Source: Ruminococcus sp. Phil11 (GTDB lineage Bacteria; Bacillota; Clostridia; Oscillospirales; Ruminococcaceae). Taken from it: 64,000 nucleotides of DNA. The position numbers were made by a program, and so were the translations under genes. Numbering within the stretch: position 1 is the first letter of the stretch; every line of letters starts with the position of its first letter. The DNA is taken from NCBI GenBank assembly GCA_001940925.1, contig MSGZ01000027.1, forward strand, positions 62,001-126,000, in the 5' to 3' direction. Below the pieces are notes generated by a model, which had not been told where the DNA came from, searched no databases, and worked only from the letters and a program-made list of their open reading frames with translations. This document shows positions 29,886 through 39,591 of the stretch, one piece after another.

Positions 29886-30794
29886 ATGCTCCTCTGGATC
29901 CTTTGCGGCGTTCTGGCGGCATTGCTGCTCGCCGCCGTCATCAAGCTGATCCTCATGCGCGCCGATCTGCGCAGGCTGACGGAGCAGCTCGAAAAGCGGC
30001 TTTCGGCGGATACGAATGTTCCGCTGCGGCTCGCGACCGGCGACCGTGCGGTCAGAGCACTGACGGCCTCGCTGAACCGGCAGCTCGATACGCTCCGGGA
30101 GCAGCAGCTGAAATATCTCTCCGGCGACCGTGAACTCAAGGACGCTGTCACGAACATCTCCCACGATCTGCGCACCCCGCTGACTGCGATCTCCGGCTAT
30201 CTGGAGCTGCTTTCGGCGGAGGTGCATTCGCCGTCTGCGGAACGCTATCTTGCGGTGATCGGCACGCGCACGGAACAGATGCGTCAGCTGACCGAGGAGC
30301 TGTTCCGCTATTCGCTGATCCTTTCCGCGGACGGCAGCAGCGTACAGGAGAGCGTCTGCGTCAATGCAGTGCTGGAGGAATGCATCGCGGGATATTACGC
30401 TGTCCTGACGCAGCGCGGCATACAGCCGGAGATCAATCTGCCGGAGCAGCAGATCTTCTGTAAATGCAGCCGCACCGCGCTCGAACGCGTCTTTACGAAC
30501 TTGCTGCACAATGCGCTCAAATACAGCAGCGGCGATCTGTTCATTACGGCTTCATCCGCAGGAACGGTCTGCTTTGCCAATCACGCTGCGGAGATCGACC
30601 GCACGCATCTTGCGCATCTGTTCGACCGGTTCTATACCGTCGAATCGGCGCAGCACTCCACGGGGCTTGGGCTGGCGATTGCCAAAACGGTCATGGAGCA
30701 GATGGGCGGCAGCATCACGGCACAGTTTGAGGACGCGCTGCTTACCATTGAAATTCAGCTTCCGATGCAGCAAAGTCCGCAGATACCGGACTGA
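29886..30794 (+). CDS. Sensor histidine kinase
   Basis: H-box TNISHDLRTPLTAISGYLELL, N-box TNLLHNALKYS, G-box STGLGLAIAKTVMEQMGG. Confidence 0.93.
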   Translation: MLLWILCGVLAALLLAAVIKLILMRADLRRLTEQLEKRLSADTNVPLRLATGDRAVRALTASLNRQLDTLREQQLKYLSGDRELKDAVTNISHDLRTPLTAISGYLELLSAEVHSPSAERYLAVIGTRTEQMRQLTEELFRYSLILSADGSSVQESVCVNAVLEECIAGYYAVLTQRGIQPEINLPEQQIFCKCSRTALERVFTNLLHNALKYSSGDLFITASSAGTVCFANHAAEIDRTHLAHLFDRFYTVESAQHSTGLGLAIAKTVMEQMGGSITAQFEDALLTIEIQLPMQQSPQIPD

Positions 30795-30867
30795 GGAAAG
30801 ACAGTTCCGGCTGGAATATTTCCCGGCGGCATTTCCTATCGTTCTCCGGCAGAATACTTCTCTCTGC

Positions 30868-30896
30868 TTGCTTTTTGCGGCATAATATGCTATACT
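30868..30896 (+). promoter_or_regulatory. Promoter for the transglutaminase-like gene
   Basis: TTGCTT - 17 nt - TATACT. Confidence 0.6.
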
Positions 30897-30981
30897 GTAA
30901 ATGCAGTTTTATGATTCCGGGAACTGCGGACAGAAGCAGACTTCAAAGGCACAGACGAAAAAAGGGGGCGTCAGGCAGAAT

Positions 30982-32118
30982 ATGAAATACGGACAGACAT
31001 CGTTTGATACGGAAATCAGACGGAGAACACAGAAGAAAAAACGGCGGAAGCTTTTTTTGCGGTTTACGCTGTTTTTGCTGCTGGCGGCGGTTTTGCTGCG
31101 CCCTTCCGTTTCCGGGCGAATCAGGCAGCTCCTTCGCAGGCTGCCGCAGATTGGCGGAGAATCAGGCGGACAGATTCATTTGCATCTGTCGGAGTCGGAC
31201 GGACAGCATCAGCCGCAGTCGTCAGAGGACGATGTGCCCGCCCGTCCGCAGAAGCAGGAAGCGGACAGCACGGTGCCGAATGAAGAACTGCTGGCGATCA
31301 TGCGCGAAGCGGCGATGCATTTTGAAAAGGAATTTGAATTCGAGACGGCAATCACGGAATGCAGTACCTCGGATCAGCTGTTTGCGGCGGTCTATGCAGC
31401 ATTTGAGGAAATGCAGCGGCGCAATCCGGAGCTGTTCTGGATTTCAGGTGTTCATCCGTCTGTGACGCTCTATGGCGACAATGCGGAGCTCGGTCAGACG
31501 GCAAAGGTGGATTTTAATTTCAGGGACGCATTTTCCGGTATGCAGCCGGAGGAAATGTTCCGCGAGATGAAGCAGGAAGCCGCGCGGATCCTGGAATCGG
31601 CACCGAAAACCGGCAGCGATTACGAGAAAGCACTGTTTGTACATGATTATCTTGTGGAGCATACGGCATACGATCTGCAGGGCAGTCTGCAGGACGGCTT
31701 TCAGCTCTGCCATACGGCCTACGGTGCACTGGTGAAGCATTCTGCCGTTTGCATGGGTTATGCAGCGGCATATCAGTATCTGCTGCGGGAACTCGGCGTA
31801 CACTGCATGTATGCGAGCGGCACGGTCAAGGAGTCTGCGCGTTCATCCCTGAGCCTGCAGTCAGACGGCGGTCATGCATGGAACTGCGTCGAGCTGGACG
31901 GGGAATACTACTGGGTGGATGTGACATGGGACGATCCGCTCGATAAGAACGGGCAGGAGATCGGCGGGCCGGTCAAACATGAATACTGCTTTGTGGATGA
32001 CAACAAGATCTTTGAGACAAGGATCCTGTCAGAAGAATACGCAGATCTGCCGGTGTGTCAGAGCATGAAGCTGAACGATCAGCTCATGGAAGCAGACCGG
32101 AAAAATGCCGGAAAATGA
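30982..32118 (+). CDS. Transglutaminase-like domain membrane/secreted protein
   Basis: AVCMGYAAAYQYLLRELGVHCMYASGT...HAWNCVELDGEYYWVDVTWDDP (Cys-His-Asp triad); N-terminal TM. Start 30982 preferred because the promoter ends at 30896. Confidence 0.85.
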   Translation: MKYGQTSFDTEIRRRTQKKKRRKLFLRFTLFLLLAAVLLRPSVSGRIRQLLRRLPQIGGESGGQIHLHLSESDGQHQPQSSEDDVPARPQKQEADSTVPNEELLAIMREAAMHFEKEFEFETAITECSTSDQLFAAVYAAFEEMQRRNPELFWISGVHPSVTLYGDNAELGQTAKVDFNFRDAFSGMQPEEMFREMKQEAARILESAPKTGSDYEKALFVHDYLVEHTAYDLQGSLQDGFQLCHTAYGALVKHSAVCMGYAAAYQYLLRELGVHCMYASGTVKESARSSLSLQSDGGHAWNCVELDGEYYWVDVTWDDPLDKNGQEIGGPVKHEYCFVDDNKIFETRILSEEYADLPVCQSMKLNDQLMEADRKNAGK

Positions 32119-32125
32119 TAACAAA

Positions 32126-32154
32126 AACAGCCTTTCCATTGCGGAGAGGCTGTT
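32126..32154. terminator. Terminator between convergent genes
   Basis: AACAGCCTTTCC ATTGC GGAGAGGCTGTT, 12 bp with one wobble. Confidence 0.7.
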
Positions 32155-32165
32155 CTCTTTCAGTT

Positions 32166-33146
32166 TTACTTTTTCTTTGCCCAGCCGTAGGCGACGCCGT
32201 TTTTCCAGCCGCCGACGATCTTCGTATCGACCAGCTCGTCGCAGAGCTGATTCAGCAGGACGTAGTACGCATCCGGCGCGAGGTGGATGCCGTCGCCGCC
32301 GCTGTATCCCGAACGGAGCGAGCCGTCCCAGATCTTCAGCGCAGATGCAATATCGACATAGGTATAATCGGTGTCCTCCAGATGCTCGCTGATCGCGGCA
32401 TTGAGCGCGTCGATCTTCGCGTTTGTGCTGAACTCGCAGTCCGCCGTGATCGGCGTGACGGACGCAACGAAAAGCTTGGTTTCCGGCAGCAGCGTATGCA
32501 CCGTTTTCAGCAGATAATCATAGTTTTCGCAGAATTTTTCCGGCGAGGTCATATTGACGTCGTTCATGCCCATGGAAAAGACAATATACTTCGGTTTCAG
32601 CAGCGAGAGCGAATAGGTGACGCCGAATTCCTTTCCCCGGAGCGGGAAGGTGTAGTCAAAGATGTTCCGTGCGCCGACACAGCCCTTCGCGATCACACTG
32701 TCATCCGGCAGGATCTTGTACACGCGGAGGCCGCTGCAGATGCTGTCTCCGACGAAAACCGTGTCGCTCAGGAATGCGTGATCCTGATCGGTGAGCCCGT
32801 GGGAATCGGGCTCTGCGCTGTACACGGCCGTCGTTCCGGTGTCGGTATAGACAGGGATCTCTCCGATCGTGATATCCGGGACTGCCGCGGTCGCCGCAGC
32901 CGTTGTCACGGCGGTGGTGACGGTCGTTGCTGCCGTCGCTGCGGTCGTTGTTGTGGTCGTTGTTGTCGTTGTCATGGCCGTGGTCGTTGCGGTCGTTGTT
33001 TCCGCCGCGGTGACGGTCACTGTTTCCGTTTCGGGTATCTGCTCAGAGGCTTCTCCCGGCATGAACGCTTCGCAGAGGATCAGTCCGAGCACCGCTGCGA
33101 TGACGGCCGTTGCCGCATATATTTGATTGACACGCCTGGCGCGCAA
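32166..33146 (-). CDS. SGNH/GDSL-type hydrolase with signal anchor and Thr-rich linker
   Basis: VFVGDSICSGL, FSMGMNDVN and DGIHLAPDAY motifs; poly-Thr/Ala linker. Confidence 0.88.
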   Translation of the reverse strand: MRARRVNQIYAATAVIAAVLGLILCEAFMPGEASEQIPETETVTVTAAETTTATTTAMTTTTTTTTTTAATAATTVTTAVTTAAATAAVPDITIGEIPVYTDTGTTAVYSAEPDSHGLTDQDHAFLSDTVFVGDSICSGLRVYKILPDDSVIAKGCVGARNIFDYTFPLRGKEFGVTYSLSLLKPKYIVFSMGMNDVNMTSPEKFCENYDYLLKTVHTLLPETKLFVASVTPITADCEFSTNAKIDALNAAISEHLEDTDYTYVDIASALKIWDGSLRSGYSGGDGIHLAPDAYYVLLNQLCDELVDTKIVGGWKNGVAYGWAKKK

Positions 33147-33382
33147 GCTGATTCACCGCTTTCCTCTTTTGAATGTTTCACATTATTTTACCATGAATTG
33201 CCGCAAAAGTCAACTGTCCGGAACAGGACGGTTTTTGCGCCTTCAGGTGCACGGCTCCTGAATCAGAAGAATACGAAACAAAAATATGAAAATATTGCTT
33301 GTTATTATCACGAAAATATTATTCTTTTTATATGCGAAATTGTGGAAAAGACAGAAAAGAACCCCGAAAATCGCAAAATTGC

Positions 33383-33411
33383 TTGCATTTTTAGCGGAAA
33401 AGTGGTATGAT
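33383..33411 (+). promoter_or_regulatory. Promoter upstream of rimP
   Basis: TTGCAT - 17 nt - TATGAT. Confidence 0.6.
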
Positions 33412-33435
33412 AACGATAGTACAGCAATAGAGAAG

Positions 33436-33470
33436 AACAAAGACCGGAAACAAATTCCGGTCTTTGTTTT
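33436..33470 (+). terminator. Leader terminator/attenuator candidate upstream of rimP-nusA
   Basis: 14-bp stem AACAAAGACCGGAA ACAAA TTCCGGTCTTTGTT followed by TT, about 25 nt after the predicted +1. Confidence 0.6.
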
Positions 33471-33523
33471 ATGTCTGAGCACGGCTGTGCGGAATCTGAA
33501 TTGTCAGGGAGTATGGGAATGCT

Positions 33524-34045
33524 ATGAAGATCAGAAAATTCGGCGGTACGGAAAGCCGTATCTACGAGCTGGTGCAGCCCATTGCGGAGGAGCAGGGGCT
33601 GATCGTCTGGGACGTCCGGTTTGAGAAGGAGGGCGCAATGTGGTATCTGCGCGTGTTCCTTGACCACATGGAGCGTCCGGTCAACATCACGGACTGCGAA
33701 AATGTCACCCGTCCGCTCAACAAGCTCCTCGATGAGCTTGATCCGATCCCGCAGTCCTATACGCTGGAGGTCGGCTCCGCGGGACTCGAACGCGAGCTGA
33801 TCCGCTCGACACACTTTGATGCCTGCGAGGGCTCTGCCGTCCGCGTCCGCATGATCCGTCCGACAGAGGACGGCGCACGCGCTCTGACCGGCACGCTCGT
33901 TTCCTGCGACAAGGAGAACCTGACGCTCGAAACGGCAGAAGGTACGCTCACGCTGCCGCTCTCCGGCATTGCCTATGTCCGGCTCGCCGATCTGGCAGAG
34001 GACGAGATCAGACGCGCGGCCGACGATGCCGCACAAACACGGTAA
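33524..34045 (+). CDS. rimP: Ribosome maturation factor RimP
   Basis: VWDVRFEKEGAMWYLRVFLD, DCENVTRPLNKLLDELDPI, YTLEVGSAGLERELIR; located before nusA. Confidence 0.92.
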   Translation: MKIRKFGGTESRIYELVQPIAEEQGLIVWDVRFEKEGAMWYLRVFLDHMERPVNITDCENVTRPLNKLLDELDPIPQSYTLEVGSAGLERELIRSTHFDACEGSAVRVRMIRPTEDGARALTGTLVSCDKENLTLETAEGTLTLPLSGIAYVRLADLAEDEIRRAADDAAQTR

Positions 34046-34102
34046 TTCAGCTTTCCGGAGCTCCGGAAAGCCTGCTGTAATATTTTAGGAGGAACATAAG
34101 CC

Positions 34103-35281
34103 ATGAATGAAGGGTTCTTTGAAGCACTGGCGGCACTCGGCAGCGAGAACAGCGTCGAGCAGGCTCTGCTGGTCGAGAAGATCGAGGCTGCAATGCTGAA
34201 GGCTGCGCAGAAGGCCTACCCCTATGCGGAGGATGACGATATCCGTGTGGAGATCGACCCCGCCGCCCGCCGCTTTGACATCTATATGAAGAAAAGCGTT
34301 GTGCCGGGTGAGCCGAAAACCGACTACGAGGTCAGCTATGAGCAGGCAAAGCTCTACGATCCCAACTGCGAGCTCGGCGATCTGGTGGAATGTCTGCTCG
34401 ATCCGGTCAAGTTCGGCAGAAGCATCGCGCAGTTTGCAAAGCAGAGCATCCGCACCGACCTGCGGACGATCAACCGCCAGCAGATGATGGAGAAGTTTGA
34501 ATCCAAGGAGCGCGAGATCATCACCGTCAAGGTCACGCAGGTCGATCCGATCCGCGGCACCGTGACCGTGGAGTACGAGCACACCGAGCTCTACCTCTCC
34601 CGCAACGAGCAGCTCTTTACCGAGACGATGGTGGACGGCAAGCCTACCCGCATCTACGAGCCGCTCAAGGAGGGCGATCTCATCAAGGTGTTCGTCACGA
34701 CGATCGCCAACCGCGAAAAGCGTCCGATCGTCCGCATTTCCCGCGTGGACAGAGGCTTCGTCGAGAAGCTGTTTGAGCAGGCAATCCCGGAGATCGCGGA
34801 CGGCACCGTCACGATCCATGCGGTCTCCCGCGAGGCGGGCTTCCGCTCCAAGATCGCGGTCAGCTCCAATGACCCGAACGTCGATGCGATCGGTACCTGC
34901 ATCGGACCGCACAGCTCCCGTATCAACGCGGTGCTGAGCGAGCTGCACGGCGAGAAGATCGACATTATTCCGTATTCCGAGGATCCGGAAAAGTTCATCA
35001 CCAGCGCGTTGGCACCGGCGACCGTCATCTCCACGACGATCGAGGACGAGGAGAACCGCGCTGCGACGGTCATCGTGCCGAACGATCAGCTCTCGCTGGC
35101 AATCGGCAACAAGGGTCAGAACGCAAAGCTGGCCGCAAAGCTGACCGGCTACAAGATCGACATCAAGCCGCAGTTCCCGGATCCGGAGCCGGAATCCGAG
35201 GACGCGGATGCGGAAGGCTATGAGATCATGGAGGACGCCGCAGAGCTCGATCAGCTCGACGGCGGTTCCGCAGAGGTCTGA
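34103..35281 (+). CDS. nusA: Transcription termination/antitermination protein NusA
   Basis: S1 and KH regions; IDIIPYSEDPEKFITSALAPA and AIGNKGQNAKLAAKLTGYKIDIK. Confidence 0.96.
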   Translation: MNEGFFEALAALGSENSVEQALLVEKIEAAMLKAAQKAYPYAEDDDIRVEIDPAARRFDIYMKKSVVPGEPKTDYEVSYEQAKLYDPNCELGDLVECLLDPVKFGRSIAQFAKQSIRTDLRTINRQQMMEKFESKEREIITVKVTQVDPIRGTVTVEYEHTELYLSRNEQLFTETMVDGKPTRIYEPLKEGDLIKVFVTTIANREKRPIVRISRVDRGFVEKLFEQAIPEIADGTVTIHAVSREAGFRSKIAVSSNDPNVDAIGTCIGPHSSRINAVLSELHGEKIDIIPYSEDPEKFITSALAPATVISTTIEDEENRAATVIVPNDQLSLAIGNKGQNAKLAAKLTGYKIDIKPQFPDPEPESEDADAEGYEIMEDAAELDQLDGGSAEV

Positions 35282-35285
35282 GACC

Positions 35286-35579
35286 ATGACGCCGAAAAAG
35301 ATCCCGATGCGGATGTGTCTGGGCTGCAGTGAGATGAAGCCCAAACGGGAACTGATCCGCGTGGTGCATCAGAAGGACGGCGCGATCCTGCTGGATGTGA
35401 CCGGCAAGCTGGCCGGCAGAGGGGCGTATATCTGCCCGAAGCCGGACTGCCTGAAGGCCGCACGGAAGGCAAGACGCCTCGAACGGACCTTCTCGACCCG
35501 CATCTCCGATGAGATCTACGACGCGCTGGAGGCTTCCATGCAGACAGCGGCGCAGCAGGAGGAGAACGGTCATGCCTGA
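35286..35579 (+). CDS. ylxR: YlxR/RnpM family RNA-binding protein
   Basis: MTPKKIPMRMCLGCSEMKPKRELIRVV, GRGAYICPKPDCLKAA. Confidence 0.93.
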   Translation: MTPKKIPMRMCLGCSEMKPKRELIRVVHQKDGAILLDVTGKLAGRGAYICPKPDCLKAARKARRLERTFSTRISDEIYDALEASMQTAAQQEENGHA

Positions 35580-35895
35580 TGCAGCGGAAAACCGTCTGAC
35601 CGCAAGCCTGACGGTGTGCAGGAAGGCAGGAAAGCTCCTGCTCGGATTCGATGCGGTCAAGGAGGCGGCAAAGCAGGGGAACGTCAGACTGTTCCTGCTT
35701 GCGGCCGATGCCTCGGAAAAGACGGAAAAAGAGATCCGGTATTTTGCAGGGACGCTTCCCGTCAGGAAGCTGCCCTTTGATATGGATGCGCTGAAGGCCT
35801 ACTTCCGGAAACGGACGGCGGTGTTCGGCGTATGCGAGGACGGATTTGCGGCAAAGCTGATGACGCTGCTGCCGGAATCCGAAGAATTGAAGTAA
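35572..35895 (+). CDS. L7Ae/L30e-like protein (YlxQ type)
   Basis: NRLTASLTVCRKAGKLLLGFDAVKEAAKQGNVRLFLLAADAS between ylxR and infB. Confidence 0.9.
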   Translation: MPDAAENRLTASLTVCRKAGKLLLGFDAVKEAAKQGNVRLFLLAADASEKTEKEIRYFAGTLPVRKLPFDMDALKAYFRKRTAVFGVCEDGFAAKLMTLLPESEELK

Positions 35896-35979
35896 CAAAT
35901 GCATGTCTGTGCGGCGCAGCACCGATATGCCGAAGCCCAGCTGCGGTCCCGCACAGACCGCCGAAACCGATAGGGGGTA

Positions 35980-38853
35980 ATGCCTATGGCAACAAACAAG
36001 ATCAGGGTGAGCGATTTCGCTGCCGACCTGAATCTCCCCGCGCAGGAGATCATCGACAAGCTCCGGACACTGGATGAGAAGCTGAAAAAGCCGACCTCCG
36101 CGCTGACCGATGCGGAAATGAATTATCTGCTGGAATGCTATACGCATGAGCATCAGGTAAAGGATTTCAATGCGTATTTTGCAGACCGTTCCGAGTCTGC
36201 ACAGCCGCAGCAGACTGCAAAGAAGCCGACCCGTGCCGCAAAGCCGGAGGCTGTCGCACGCCCGAAGAAGGCGGATACGAAGGAAGAAAAGAAACCGGCA
36301 AAGGCCGAGAAAACGCCGAAGCAGAAGCCCGTGCAGCAGGAAAAGCAGCCCGCTGCCGAAGCTCCCGTTCAGCAGGAGGCAGCTGCACCGCAGACTGCAC
36401 CCGTTCAGACGGCGGCTCCGGAGCAGCCTGCACAGACCGCTGCGCCTGTTCAGGAGGCTCCCGCAGCGGAAGCTGCTGCACCGGCGGCTCCGCGCGTGCT
36501 GACTGCCGCCGAGACCGAACGCCGTGCAAGAGAACGTGCTGCGATGTATGAGAAGCAGCAGGCCGAAAAGGCTGCACGCCGCGAGCGCAATCAGAAGAAC
36601 CAGCTTGCCGCACAGCAGAGAAAGCAGGCGGAGGCTGCCGCAAAGGCCGCTGCCGAGCAGAAGGCTGCCGCGGAGAAGAAGGCTGCACAGCAGGCTGCCG
36701 CACAGGATAAGCCGCAGAGTGCTGCGCCCGAGCAGCCGAAGAAGCAGCCGCCGCAGCCGCGCAATGTCCAGAAAACACCGAAGAAGCCTGCAAAGGCACA
36801 GGAGCGCGGCGAAATGGTCAAGATGGAGGGCGGCTTTGCGACGGCGACCGAGGTGCAGCCGAGCCAGCAGCGTCATACCGTTGATACCCGCGGTACCTAT
36901 GTCGATCTCGACAAGTACAATGAACGCTACGAGCAGATCGCACCGCAGGGCAGAGGCGGCAAGAACGACAACATGGTCGCGAAGAAGCAGAAGATCAACC
37001 AGAAGTCCCAGCAGAGAAAGCAGCAGGCGAAGTCCGGCAAGGCCAGAGAAACTGAGGCTGAGAAGCTGCGCCGTCTTGAGCTTGAGCGCGCCAGAAAGCA
37101 GCAGCTCAAGGTCATGATCCCGGACAGCATCGTCGTCAGCGAGCTGGCAGTCCGTCTGAAGGTTCAGGTGCGCGATGTCATCAAGAAGCTCATGGGTCTG
37201 GGCGTTATGGCGAATATCAATGAGGAGATCGACTTTGACACCGCTTCGCTGGTCGCAGAGGAGCTGGGGGCAAAGGTCGAGCACGAGGTCATCGTCACGA
37301 TCGAGGAGCGTCTCATCACCGATGAGGAGGATCCGGAGGATTCTCTGGAGGAGCGCTGCCCTGTCGTTGTCGTTATGGGTCACGTTGACCACGGCAAGAC
37401 CTCGATCCTCGACCGCATCCGCAATGCGCATGTCACTGACACCGAGGCCGGCGGCATCACGCAGCACATCGGTGCATATCAGGTCAAGCATGAGGGCAAG
37501 GTCATCACCTTCCTCGATACGCCGGGTCATGAGGCGTTTACTTCGATGCGTGCCCGCGGTGCGAATATCACCGATATCGCGATCCTCGTTGTCGCGGCGG
37601 ACGACGGCATCATGCCGCAGACGATCGAGTCGATCCACCACGCAAAGGCTGCCGGTGTTTCGATCATCGTTGCGATCAACAAAATGGATAAGGAAGGCGC
37701 AAACCCCGAGCGCGTCAAGCAGCAGCTCACCGAGCATGAGCTCGTCTGCGAGGAATGGGGCGGCGATACGATCTGCGTGCCGGTCTCCGCAAAGACCGGT
37801 GAGGGCATCGAGGAGCTGCTCGAAAACATCCTGCTTGTCGCGGAAGTGCGCGAGCTGAAGGCGAATCCGCACCGCAAGGCAAAGGGTACCGTCATCGAGG
37901 CGCGTCTGGACAAGGGCCGCGGCCCGATCGCGACGATCCTTGTGCAGAACGGTACGCTCCGCACCGGCGATGTCATCATCGCGGGTACGGCAGTCGGCAG
38001 AGTCCGCGTGATGACGAATTACAAGGGCAAGGTCGTCAAGGAAGCGGGTCCGTCCGTGCCGGTCGAGATCACGGGTCTCGCAGAGGTGCCGAGTGCCGGC
38101 GATATCTTCAACGCGGTTGAGGATGAGCGTCTGGCGAAGGAGCTCGTCGAGCAGAGAAAGCACGAGGCGAAGGAGGAGCAGTTCAAGGCGTACCGCAAGG
38201 TCACGCTCGACAACCTGTTCTCGCAGATCGCCGAGGGCGAAATGAAGGAGCTCCCGCTGATCGTCAAGGCAGACGTTCAGGGCTCCGTCGAGGCAGTTAC
38301 GCAGTCGCTCGAGAAGCTCTCGAACGAAGAAGTCCGCGTCAAGGTCATCCACGGCGCGGTCGGTGCGGTCTCCGAGAGCGACGTCATGCTCGCGTCCGCA
38401 TCCAATGCGATCATCGTCGGCTTCAATGTCCGTCCGATGCCGGTCGCTGCCGATGCCGCTGCAAGAGACGGCGTCGATATCCGCCTGTACCGCATCATCT
38501 ACGATGCGATCGAGGAAATTTCCACTGCTATGAAGGGTATGCTTGCGCCGAAGTACCGCGATGTCGATATGGGACGCGCGGAGGTTCGCCAGGTCTACCA
38601 TATCTCCAGCGTCGGCACGGTCGCCGGCTGCTATATCACCGACGGCAAGATCACCCGTCAGTGCCAGATCCGCGTTGTGCGTGACGGCATTGTCGTGGCG
38701 GAGGATAAGATCGACTCGCTGCGCCGCTTCAAGGACGATGTCAAGGAAGTTGCAACGGGCTATGAGTGCGGCATCTCGCTGGAGCGCTTTGCCGATCTCA
38801 AGGAGGGCGATATCCTCGAGGGCTTTATCGTGGAGGAATACCGCGAGGACTAA
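35980..38853 (+). CDS. infB: Translation initiation factor IF-2
   Basis: [36 protein letters not shown]; long Ala/Gln/Lys-rich N-terminal region. Confidence 0.97.
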   Translation: MPMATNKIRVSDFAADLNLPAQEIIDKLRTLDEKLKKPTSALTDAEMNYLLECYTHEHQVKDFNAYFADRSESAQPQQTAKKPTRAAKPEAVARPKKADTKEEKKPAKAEKTPKQKPVQQEKQPAAEAPVQQEAAAPQTAPVQTAAPEQPAQTAAPVQEAPAAEAAAPAAPRVLTAAETERRARERAAMYEKQQAEKAARRERNQKNQLAAQQRKQAEAAAKAAAEQKAAAEKKAAQQAAAQDKPQSAAPEQPKKQPPQPRNVQKTPKKPAKAQERGEMVKMEGGFATATEVQPSQQRHTVDTRGTYVDLDKYNERYEQIAPQGRGGKNDNMVAKKQKINQKSQQRKQQAKSGKARETEAEKLRRLELERARKQQLKVMIPDSIVVSELAVRLKVQVRDVIKKLMGLGVMANINEEIDFDTASLVAEELGAKVEHEVIVTIEERLITDEEDPEDSLEERCPVVVVMGHVDHGKTSILDRIRNAHVTDTEAGGITQHIGAYQVKHEGKVITFLDTPGHEAFTSMRARGANITDIAILVVAADDGIMPQTIESIHHAKAAGVSIIVAINKMDKEGANPERVKQQLTEHELVCEEWGGDTICVPVSAKTGEGIEELLENILLVAEVRELKANPHRKAKGTVIEARLDKGRGPIATILVQNGTLRTGDVIIAGTAVGRVRVMTNYKGKVVKEAGPSVPVEITGLAEVPSAGDIFNAVEDERLAKELVEQRKHEAKEEQFKAYRKVTLDNLFSQIAEGEMKELPLIVKADVQGSVEAVTQSLEKLSNEEVRVKVIHGAVGAVSESDVMLASASNAIIVGFNVRPMPVAADAAARDGVDIRLYRIIYDAIEEISTAMKGMLAPKYRDVDMGRAEVRQVYHISSVGTVAGCYITDGKITRQCQIRVVRDGIVVAEDKIDSLRRFKDDVKEVATGYECGISLERFADLKEGDILEGFIVEEYRED

Positions 38854-38880
38854 TAACGTGCGGCTGACGGAGGAAAGAAA

Positions 38881-39129
38881 ATGGAATTTCAGAGAATGAG
38901 CAACGAGGATATGCTCCAATACTGCAACGAAGCACTTGCGTGGCCGGATTTCGGTCCGATCGACACGCTGTTTTTTGAGACAGTCAAGCGCATTCTGCTC
39001 GGTGAGGTCAGTCCCGTTGAGGAGATCGACTACCAGGATGCGATCTTTGACGAGGAGGGCTTCTTTGAGCAGTCCGAGACTTCGGGGAATTACTACAATC
39101 CCGAACCGGACGGCTCGATCAAGCTCTGA
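38881..39129 (+). CDS. Small acidic hypothetical protein between infB and rbfA
   Basis: 82 aa ORF preceded by GGAGGAAAGAAA; same strand and tight spacing. Confidence 0.75.
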   Translation: MEFQRMSNEDMLQYCNEALAWPDFGPIDTLFFETVKRILLGEVSPVEEIDYQDAIFDEEGFFEQSETSGNYYNPEPDGSIKL

Positions 39130-39156
39130 ACGCCGCTGAAAGGAATACAGTTTATT

Positions 39157-39555
39157 ATGGCAAGCTTCAAAATCGGCCGTTTACAGGAGGATATGCTGCG
39201 GGAGCTGACCGCGATCATCCGGGAGCTGAAGGATCCGCGCATCACGCCGGATCTGACAGTCGTCCGCGCGGAGCTCTCCGGCGACATGGGGCACTGCAAG
39301 GCCTATGTGTCCAGCCTGTCCGGCATCAATCATGCAAAGGAAGCGTGCAGAGTTCTGACAAAGGCTTCCGGCTTTATCCGCAGGGAGCTGTTCCGCAGAC
39401 TCGATCTGCGCAAGTCGCCGGAGCTGCATTTTGTCGCGGATGATTCGATCGAATATGCGTCGGATATCAGCGAGAAATTAAGCAGCCTCGGCCTGACCGG
39501 CGGGCTCGGCAGCGAGGCCGCAGAGCCGCCGCAGGAGAACGATACCGAAGAATGA
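39157..39555 (+). CDS. rbfA: Ribosome-binding factor A
   Basis: KIGRLQEDMLRELTAIIRELKDPRITPDLTVVRAELSGDMGHCKAYVS. Confidence 0.93.
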   Translation: MASFKIGRLQEDMLRELTAIIRELKDPRITPDLTVVRAELSGDMGHCKAYVSSLSGINHAKEACRVLTKASGFIRRELFRRLDLRKSPELHFVADDSIEYASDISEKLSSLGLTGGLGSEAAEPPQENDTEE

Positions 39556-39591
39556 GATTTGCAGCAGGATAATCAGCAGGGAGGTGTTCCT

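Noticed and set aside
32869-33126. Plus-strand Val/Ala-rich ORF
   Set aside because: Reverse-strand reading of the Thr-rich linker of the SGNH hydrolase.
35251-38919. 1222-aa minus-strand ORF opposite nusA-infB
   Set aside because: Frame shadow of well-identified plus-strand genes in GC-rich, codon-biased sequence; composition is Leu/Arg/Asp-repetitive and it crosses several gene boundaries.
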